Origin: Gracilariopsis chorda
Taxonomy: Eukaryota; Rhodophyta; Florideophyceae; Gracilariales; Gracilariaceae
NCBI GenBank assembly: GCA_003194525.1
Contig: NBIV01000024.1
Location: 416,002 to 480,001 of the forward strand
DNA: 64,000 nucleotides
Direction: 5' to 3'
The notes below the pieces were generated by a model, which was given only the letters and a program-made list of their open reading frames with translations, did no database searches and was not told where the DNA came from. Position numbers and translations under genes: made by a program. Below are positions 56,040-64,000 of the stretch, one piece after another; position 1 is the stretch's first letter, and each line of letters begins with the position of its first letter.

Positions 56040-56186
56040 TCATATCTCTTGCATTCTTTTTTCATTGAATTAAACTACTTGCTTTTCTGCTTTTGCTTTC
56101 TCTACCCTCTTTTTTCCTCACCGCTGTTTATCACTCCTCCACCGCGGCGCGCAGCGCCGCCCGCGGCCGAAGGCCGCTTCCTCTTG

Positions 56187-59100
56187 TCTCTCCATCATAA
56201 GTATTTATACGCGTATGAGGGGGGTGTTGTTGATTGAATGGAGGCGTTGCGCCACAAAATCCTCTTGCACGCCCCCGCTTGCCCATCCAAATCGCCCATT
56301 TGGCGCAACGCCTCCCTACCATTTAAAAAATTCAGCAGCAGCAGCAGCAGCAGCAAAGCTTCCTGCTTACTGGCTGGCACTCCCATAATGACTGCAGTGC
56401 CAGCCAGTTACACAAAGCAACGTGTCGCGCTTTCTCATCATTGGCTGGCACTGCAGTCAATTTAGGCACCTAGGCGCCGTGGCGCCCCGTGGTTCTACGA
56501 GCGCTATTGCGAGCGCAAGCGAGCAAAGTGCTCGGAGAGCCTCCGAACGCTACGAAGTACACAAAGCTACAGAACCAACGCGGCGCGCAGCGCCGCCCAC
56601 GGCCGAAGGCCGTTTCCGCTTGTCTCTCCATCATAAGTATTTATACGCGTATGAGGGGGGTGTTGTTGATTGAATGGAGGCGTTGCGCCACAAAATCCTC
56701 TTGCACGCCCCCGCTTGCCCATCCAAATCGCCCATTTGGCGCAACGCCTCCCTACCATTTAAAAAATTCAGCAGCAGCAGCAGCAGCAAAGCTTCCTGCT
56801 TACTGGCTGGCACTCCCATAATGACTGCAGTGCCAGCCAGTTACACAAAGCAACGTGTCGCGCTTTCTCATCATTGGCTGGCACTGCAGTCAATTTAGGC
56901 ACCTAGGCGCCGTGGCGCCCCGTGGTTCTACGAGCGCTATTGCGAGCGCAAGCGAGCAAAGTGCTCGGAGAGCCTCCGAACGCTACGAAGTACACAAAGC
57001 TACAGAACCAACGCGGCGCGCAGCGCCGCCCACGGCCGAAGGCCGTTTCCGCTTGTCTCAACACCCCACTCTTAATGATTTACACATGTATGAGGGGGGT
57101 GTTGTTGATTGATAGGAGGCGGTGCACCAATTAACCGCTCTGTATGCCCCTCTACGCGCATGCAAAACTGCCATTTGGCGCAACGCCTCCCTACCATTTA
57201 AAAAATTCAGCAGCAGCAGCAGCAGCAAAGCTTCCTGCTTATTGGCTGGCACTCCCATAATGACTGCAGTGCCACCCAGTTACACAAAGCAACGTGTCAC
57301 GCTTTCTCATCATTGGATGGCACTGCAGTCAATTTAGGCACCTAGGCGCCGCGGCGCCCCGTGGTTCTACGAGCGCTATTGCGAGCGCAAGCGAGCAAAG
57401 TGCTCGGAGAGCCTCCGAACGCCACGAAATACAAAAAGCTACAAAACCAACGCGGCGCGCAGCGCCGCCCACGGCCGAAGGCCGTTTCCACTTGTCTCAA
57501 CACCCCACTCTTAATGATTTACACATGTATGAGGGGGGTGTTGTTGATTGATGGGAGGCGGTGCGCCAATAAACCGCTCTGTATGCCCCTCTACGCGCAT
57601 GCAAAACTGCCATTTGGCGCAACGCCTCCCTACCACTTAAAAAATTCAGCAGCAGCAGCAGCAGCAAAGCTTCCTGCTTACTGGCTGGCACTCCCATAAT
57701 GACTGCAGTGCCAGCCAGTTACACAAAGCAACGTGTCGCGCTTTCTCATCATTGGCTGGCACTGCAGTCAATTTAGGCACCTAGGCGCCGTGGCGCCCCG
57801 TGGTTCTACGAGCGCTATTGCGAGCGCAAGCGAGCAAAGTGCTCGGAGAGCCTCCGAACGCTACGAAGTACACAAAGCTACAGAACCAACGCGGCGCGCA
57901 GCGCCGCCCACGGCCGAAGGCCGTTTCCGCTTGTCTCAACACCCCACTCTTAATGATTTACACATGTATGAGGGGGGTGTTGTTGACTGACGGGAGGCGT
58001 TGCGCCACAAAATGTTCTTGCACGCCCCCGTTTGCGCATGCAAAACGCCCATTTGGCGCAACGCCTCCCTACCATTTAAAAAATTCAGCAGCAGCAGCAG
58101 CAGCAAAGCTTCCTGCTTACTGGCTCGCACTCCCATAATGACTGCAGTGCCACCGAGTTTCACAAAGCAACGTGTCGCGCTTCCTCATTATTGGCGGGCA
58201 CTACAGTCAATTTTAGCACCTAAACACAAACCCCTACGGCTCCACATACTCTCGGCGCCGCGGCGCTCCGTGGTTCTACGAGCGCTATTGCGAGCGCAAG
58301 CGAGCAAAGTGCTCGGAGAGACTCCGAACGCTACTAAATACACAAAGCTACAAAACCAACGCGGCGCGCAGCGCCGCCTACGGCCGAAGGCCGTTTCCAC
58401 TTGTCTCTCCATTATAATGATTTATACGCGTATGAGGGGGGGTTCTTGATTGAATGGAGGCGTTGCGCCATAAAATCCTCTTCCACGCCCCCGTTTGCCC
58501 ATGCAAAACTGCCATTTGGCGCAACGCCTCCCCACCATTAAAAAAATTCAGCAGCAGCAGCAGCAGCAAAGCTTCCTGCTTCCTGGCTGGCACTCCCATA
58601 ATGACTGCAGTGCCACCCAGTTACACAAAGCAACGTGTCGCGCTTCCTCATCATTGGCTGGCACTGCAGTCAATTTAGACACCTAGGCGCCGCGGCGCCC
58701 CGTGGTTCTACGAGCGCTATTGCGAGCGCAAGCGAGCAAAGTGCTCGGAGAGCCTCCGAACGCCACGAAATACACAAAGCTACAAAACCAACGCGGCGCG
58801 CAGCGCCGCCCACGGCCGAAGGCCGTTTCCACTTGTCTCAACACCCCACTCTTAATGATTTACACATGTATGAGGGGGGTGTTGTTGATTGTTGGGAGGC
58901 GGTGCGCCAATAAACCGCTCTGTATGCCCCTCTACGCGCATGCAAAACTGCCATTTGGCGCAACGCCTCCCTACCACTTAAAAAATTCAGCAGCAGCAGC
59001 AGCAGCAAAGCTTCCTGCTTACTGGCTGGCACTCCCATAATGACTGCAGTGCCACCCAGTTACACAAAGCAACGTGTCGCGCTTTCTCATCATTGGCTGG

Positions 59101-59274
59101 CACTGCAGTCAATTTAGGCACCTAGGCGCCGCGGCGCCCCGTGGTTCTACGAGCGCTATTGCGAGCGCAAGCGAGCAAAGTGCTCGGAGAGCCTCCGAAC
59201 GCCACGAAATACACAAAGCTACAAAACCAACGCGGCGCGCAGCGCCGCCCACGGCCGAAGGCCGTTTCCACTTG
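56187..59274 (+). mobile_element. Tandem array of seven non-autonomous Helitron units
   Basis: Units, abutting without spacers: 56187-56622, 56623-57055, 57056-57494, 57495-57933, 57934-58403, 58404-58835 and 58836-59274 (432-470 bp). Each has a TCTC 5' start, an outer palindrome, a GGGAGGCG(T/G)TGCGCCA...TGGCGCAACGCCTCCC palindrome, a CAG tract, and TGGCTGGCACTCCC and TGGCACTGCAGTCA words. Each also has a GCGAGCGCAAGCGAGC block and the 3' hairpins GGCGCGCAGCGCC and GGCCGAAGGCC, then CTTG. Two 5'-end types occur: TCTCTCCAT(C/T)ATAA (units 1, 2, 6) and TCTCAACACCCC (units 3, 4, 5, 7). Frames of about 85-112 codons are by-products of the near-identical repeats, not genes. Confidence 0.9.
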
Positions 59275-62200
59275 TCTCTCCATCATAAGTATTTATACGC
59301 GTATGAGGGGGGTGTTCTTGATTGAATGGAGGCGTTGCGCCACAAAATCCTCTTGCACGCCCCCGTTTGCCCATCCAAATCGCCCATTTGGCGCAACGCC
59401 TCCCTACCGTTTAAAAAATTCAGCAGCAGCAGCAGCAGCAAAGCGTTCAGTTAATTTGCTGCTGCTGCTGCAAGTTGACTGTGCAATGGCTGCTGAATGG
59501 CTTGCAATACAATCAAATTGTTGTGCCAGCCACTCAGCAGCAAAACCCCGCCTGTTCATTCCGACACGTGGCAAATTGCACTGCGCCAGTGCAGCGCATT
59601 CCAACACGTGGCAAATTGCACTGCGCCAGTGCAGTGTATACTGAAGTTTCATTGCAGACTTGCCTGCAACAGACGTATATACTGCACTGGCGCAGTGCCA
59701 AATGCATCTCGCTTGCTGACCCTAACCACTATTTTCCATCCCATTCAGGCTTGGCCAATAGCGCAGTGTCGTAACCTTTTGCTACTTTGGGCACTGTTTG
59801 CTGGCCTGGGACCTAGGCAAGGCCGAGCTCGTGTGCAGGTCGCCACAAGAGTAACCCACTAAGTACCACGGATCTGGGAAAAGTCAGGTGCTCCTCTGTG
59901 GTATACTGGTCGTTTGACGGCGATCAGGAAGTCTGAGGGTTTACCGGACCTAATACCAGCTTGCTGTGCAGGGTCCGGGGCGGCCGCCGTGTCGTACCTC
60001 TTGGGGCGGGAAAGCACACTTCGGTGTGTGAGTAAAGGCAGACCAATCCTTACAACCGGACGCGGGTTAAACATCAAACGGCTTGAAAACCGGCTGGGCA
60101 CACTCCGCCCGTCATAATCCAACAGGAGTGTGTCGAGAGTCCCTGTGCTGCGCACGACTGCATCGGGTAAATATAAGCCTTGCAGCAATTTGTTTTTTTT
60201 TATTGCTGCATGCGACTAGGCCCGGTGGGTGCAACGCAACAAACTGCAACCAGTTTTTTCACTTTCAACTTTGTGTTTTATTGGGAATTATTCTGGAACT
60301 CTGGCAAATTTTTTAACGGTTTAAAAACATAGAATTGTTTTTTTTCTTTTCTTTGGTAAATTGAAATGACGAGAGGAGGGCGACGTCTGAACTCTGGTGG
60401 CATCCGATCTAACTCGGGAGGTGCCAGAGACAATTCTGGAGGTGCCAGGTTGAACGCAGGCGGTTCAAGGCAAAACGCTGGTGGTCGTCGCGTCGGCAGT
60501 GGTGGAGCACGGGCAGGAGCTGGAAGACCCCGAAGAGAACCAGCTCCTCCATCTCCAGATGAGTTGGGAGTAAATGAGAGCGGAGCACACGTTCAAGGAC
60601 CTATTGTTCCAGTGGTTGAAGAAGACGAAATTACTCCTGCACCTACTTCGGTTGCAGCAGCAGTTAGCACAAGCGCCGCTGGAGCCAATGGGTCCGCTGC
60701 CACAGATCTACCAACATCGTGCCCAATTCCTGGATTTCTGGAGTTTGTGAGAGGCCTTCCAAGTCACATTCCACCGCCTCCGATGCCTCCCCCTCTCCCA
60801 CCGATGCCTGCAGAACAGATGCCTATTGCAATGGAATTGGAAGAGGATGAGATCATCCCTGCTCCCTCACAGCCACCGCCATCAGAGCAGCCTGCTCTGC
60901 CACAAGCTGAACAAGAGGAAGAACAGATGCCAGTCCCGATGGAAGTGGAAGAGGATGAGATCACCCGGCTCCCTCACACCCGCCGCCGCAGCCTGCGTTG
61001 CCACAAGCTGAACAGGAAGAACAACAGATGTCCATTCCGATGGAGGTGGAAGCGGATGAGATCACACCGGCTCCCTCACACCAGCCGCAGCATCAGCCAC
61101 AGCAACAGCTTGATATGACGGTCATGCACTGTGCTGGGCGTCCTGATCGAGGACTCTATCGCGTGTACTATGCGTGGGATTCCGTGGCAGCTCAGGCTAG
61201 GAATGATCCGGCCATCCGTGCAAGCGTGCCGGAGTTTGAGACGCTTCCCACTGCAGGTCAAAGGCGATGCGGAAGATGCGGCGAACACTCACACACGCTC
61301 TCCTCCTGCCCGTACGAGGACTGGACATTGAAAATACATAGCTGCAAGTATTGCGGCTGTATTTTGCTTGGCACAGAGGTCACTGGAGTGTGCTGTGGAA
61401 TGAAAAGAATGTCAGGATGGGGCGTCACGTTCCGCAGAAGGCATAGCAGTGAGTTGGTTCGCAGTCTTTATAGCCTGAGAGCCTTCCACAGCCATTTCCT
61501 CAACTTGAATACGCTCTTCGCGACGACGCAAGCGCTCATGGACATGTCGTATGTGACGGGAGGCGGTCCCTCCTTTCTCAGACTTGAGGGCAACGCAGCT
61601 CTCGCTCTGCCCGCGCAGAACCAGAACAACACGCGCTACAGCTTTCTGTGGGGTACTGGTCCACCTTCCTTGGATCCCTCTCACTATGCGCGTGCCAATT
61701 TGCGTGCGTTCATTCAAGACATCAACGTACGAGACATCGTGCCCAAGTTGTACGATGTGATCCAGCCCAAGCCAGACGTGGTGCGTGAGCGGTACCGATC
61801 CATGCTTAGCACGCAACAACAACAACAACAAAATGCAGATACCGCCGTCGATATCAGCATGCAGGCAGCAGAAGAGGGAGTAGTCGTACGTGGTTACGAA
61901 GGAACCCGAAGTGCCACAGTCAGTGCTCCTCACGCAGGTGCTGGGCCTCTCCCTGAAGATGCTCCTGGTGGCGGGCCAACCATGATGAGAACGCTCGTCG
62001 TGGATCCGACTGGCCTGTACCGAGTGGAGTCTCAAGTACCGCGCTTGGTAGAAGGAACCGTAACCGAAGAGCACGCTGCAGTGACGAGCGCTGCTGCTGC
62101 TGGAGCAGGGGCGACTGCGAATGCCGCAAACAATGCGCAAGTGCGGTACCGACTTCTTAAACCGGCATCCAAACTTGCAGAGAAGGGCACTTTCCCTCTT

Positions 62201-64000
62201 CTCTACCCGTACGGTGATCAGCACGAACCATTTGACATCGGCCTGTTCCTGGAGGCAAGGAACTCCACACAGCAAAGCTCAGATCTCAGCGTCAACGAGT
62301 GGAAGCTCCGAAAGCTCACCTGGGCTCAGAACGCGAAGCGACGTTTTGTACTCAGACAACATCCTCCTCAACAGTGGACCGTTGATGCAGATGTGGATGC
62401 TCCGCACGCACACAAACATTGAGGACATGCGACTACGTTTCCTGGAGAGAGAACAACAGGCACGTATTGTACAAGAGCAAGAGATCCAGCAAGCACAGCA
62501 GCAAACAGGTCATGTGTCACCATCCCAGTTCGCGCAAATGGGACGCATATTTCTGCCCGATGACTCGGTCAACTCAGCAGCGTACTGGAAGAACAAGCGC
62601 ATGGATGTACAGGCGATCGTAGCGCGGAGAGGACCGCCTTCTCTGTTCATTACAATCACCATGAACATCTGGAGAGAGACATCCAGCGCCTTGGTATGGA
62701 TACCAGCAATCGGAGCGCATTTACGGCACAGAGTAAACCGCCCTCGACCGTTTGACCGACCTGATCTGATTGCAAGGGTGTACAACCAGTACGCAAAAGA
62801 CTTCATGAAGGACTTGGAGAAGAACTCGGAGCACATCTTCGGATTGAAGTGCCTGGGGCTTGCATCAAAGCTCGAGTTTCAGGAGCGCAATGTGCCTCAT
62901 CACCACATGCTCGTGTGGCTCGAAGGAGGCGTGATTGAAGACGTTGATGTGATCGACGAGCTCATTCGTGCAGAACTTCCTCTTCCCGGTGAAGACGACG
63001 CGTTGCGTGCCCTCATTCGTTCCATGCACAGGCACCGCCACTCCACCTATTGCCAGAATCGCGCTGGGCGTTGCAAGTTTGGATACGACCGCAACATGAT
63101 TGTGCCGGAGACGTACATTGAAGAAGGAACGAATCGCGTGGTCTACCGCAGAAGAAGGCAACATGACCTCCAAGATAGTGCCGTACAACCCAACTCTGAC
63201 CAAAGAAGTACCGCTCTCATATCAACGTAGAGCGCACGCAAGGAGGGGGCGCAGTGGCTTATCTGATGAAGTACGCGTTTAAGCAGCCCAAAGCTCAGGA
63301 GGTGGTGCTCAACGTGAGTGGTGCTAATGAGACAGGCACACACAACGAGCAGCAACAACAGCCGCAGGTGCAGAACGACATTCGTGCATACATGCGAGCA
63401 CGTGTGGTGGGCGCTGTCAATGCAGCTTGGAGAATTTTCGAGTTTCGACATGTTCACATCGTACCAAAAGTAGAGCGACTGGCCATTCACTTGGAAGGAG
63501 AGCGCACATTTCTGCTGAGAGGTCCCAACCAGCTTCTTTCTGCATCACAGCCGTCTACACTGGAGAGATACTTTGCAAGGCCCGAAGCATACGCGAACCT
63601 CGACTACCTTTCGTAACTTTGAAAAAGTGCGATTGTATCGCACGCTTCCAGCCCGTGTGCTTAACCAATACGACGGAGACAGCACCCAGGTGCCCACAGA
63701 CGACTGCGATCAGCCCATGTACGTGGTAGAGCGCATGGAAGAACGAGCAGTGTGTTGCAAGGATCAGAGGTGTTTCACCGTCCGACATTGAGCTATTTGC
63801 TCTGCGCTTGCTGCTCATGAATCACGGCTCGAGCTCTTATGATGACGCAAGGACTTTCAACGGACAGCAGTATGGAACGTATCGTGAAACTGCGATTGTA
63901 AGCGGACTGCTCGCGGACGGATCTGAGTTTGATATTGCATTCCAAGAAGCAGTGCAGATATACAGCACGCCCTCCGAGCTACGACGTCTGGTTGTCACAC
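59275..64000 (+). mobile_element. Full-length type Helitron, right part beyond the window
   Basis: Starts TCTCTCCATCATAAG immediately after the array. It has the same leader as the deletion derivative (tandem 40-bp repeats at 59557-59636, conserved leader to about 60180), then the ORF1/Rep gene from 60366. It matches the left minus-strand copy through ORF1, zinc knuckle, Rep and the region before the helicase, where the window ends. The 3' end is not visible. Confidence 0.88.
60366..64000 (+). pseudogene. Helitron Rep polyprotein, frameshifted, 3' end outside window
   Basis: ATG at 60366. ORF1 repeats (NSGGAR type, fewer units than the left copy), Pro/Glu repeats, zinc knuckle CGRCGEHSHTLSSC (near 61265), CKYCGCILL, a poly-Gln stretch (near 61815), then Rep with FITITMNIW, FQERNVPHHHMLVWL (near 62875) and YLMKYAFK (near 63260). 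Compared with the left copy, frame changes occur near 60965 (one base missing in ATCAC(AC)CGG), near 62345 (extra T), a compensated pair near 62670-62735, near 63165, and near 63615. Substitution stops are few: the Tyr lost in the left copy (CKFGYDRN) is intact here. Both the HxH and the two-tyrosine catalytic motifs are preserved. Confidence 0.85.

Larger units (their letters stand above)
54243..56186 (+). mobile_element. Internally deleted Helitron derivative
   Basis: Starts TCTCAACACCCCACTCTTAA, preceded by A, and ends with the GGCGCGCAGCGCC / GCGGCCGAAGGCCGC hairpins and CTCTTG at 56186. Up to about 55030 it matches the leader of the full copies (also at 59275-60060 and, inverted, 37880-38640). 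It then jumps straight into the second half of the helicase gene. So about 5 kb, covering ORF1, Rep and the helicase Walker A region, is missing compared with the full copy. It keeps both ends and so could be mobilised in trans. It is followed without spacer by the next array unit. Confidence 0.88.

Noticed and set aside
56187..59274. CRISPR-like or satellite array
   Set aside because: Unit length (432-470 bp), lack of short repeat/spacer structure and Helitron ends at every junction identify it as a transposon array.
56238..59644. Many near-identical frames of 66-167 codons across the tandem units
   Set aside because: They come from near-identical non-coding Helitron units, shift type with unit variants, and lack protein-like conservation.

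Overview
The window is nuclear DNA from a eukaryote. Long genes are mostly intronless, one 92-nt GT-AG intron is clear, and the housekeeping families are eukaryotic (MFSD5-type transporter, UTP6, syntaxin 16, SWR1/PIE1-type ATPase). About half of the window is transposon-derived (PIF/Harbinger and Helitron). A protist or alga fits; an intron-poor red alga is my best guess, held weakly because no marker in the window settles it.

Layout. 1-730 (-): cut-off gene for a single-pass type II membrane protein. 731-4810: no convincing gene. 4811-21071: a compact host block with MFSD5-like transporter (+), UTP6 (-), a coiled-coil protein (+, divergent from UTP6), a two-exon gene fusing an SbcD/MRE11-type nuclease to an SbcC/RAD50-type ATPase (+), syntaxin-16-like SNARE (-), a predicted secreted Cys-rich protein (+, probable intron), and an unrecognised 371-aa protein (-).

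21428-31242: a segment bounded by 24-bp perfect terminal inverted repeats, each flanked by TAA. It holds a decayed Harbinger transposase just inside the left end, a heavily mutated SWR1/PIE1-type remodeller gene in the middle, and an intact 431-aa ORF just inside the right end. I read it as a 9.8-kb Harbinger-type element that may have captured a chromatin gene.

31257-40664: Helitron cluster 1. A short non-autonomous copy and a full-length decayed copy (Rep plus PIF1-like helicase) lie head-to-tail on the minus strand. Four tandem non-autonomous copies on the plus strand start only 14 bp from the 5' end of the full copy.

40665-54242: a transposon graveyard. It includes a decayed multi-ORF element of unknown class, fragments of at least two further Harbinger transposases, a Myb/SANT-like accessory ORF and a NAM-like fragment.

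54243-64000: Helitron cluster 2, a perfectly abutting head-to-tail array on the plus strand: one internal-deletion derivative, seven short copies of 432-470 bp, then a full-length type copy that runs off the window edge. The copies share a TCTC 5' start, nested palindromes, a CAG tract, and a 3' hairpin followed by CTTG.

The host genes outside the transposons have clean reading frames over kilobases, so the many stops and frameshifts inside the transposon segments look like real decay rather than poor consensus. No CRISPR array, rRNA or tRNA was recognised.
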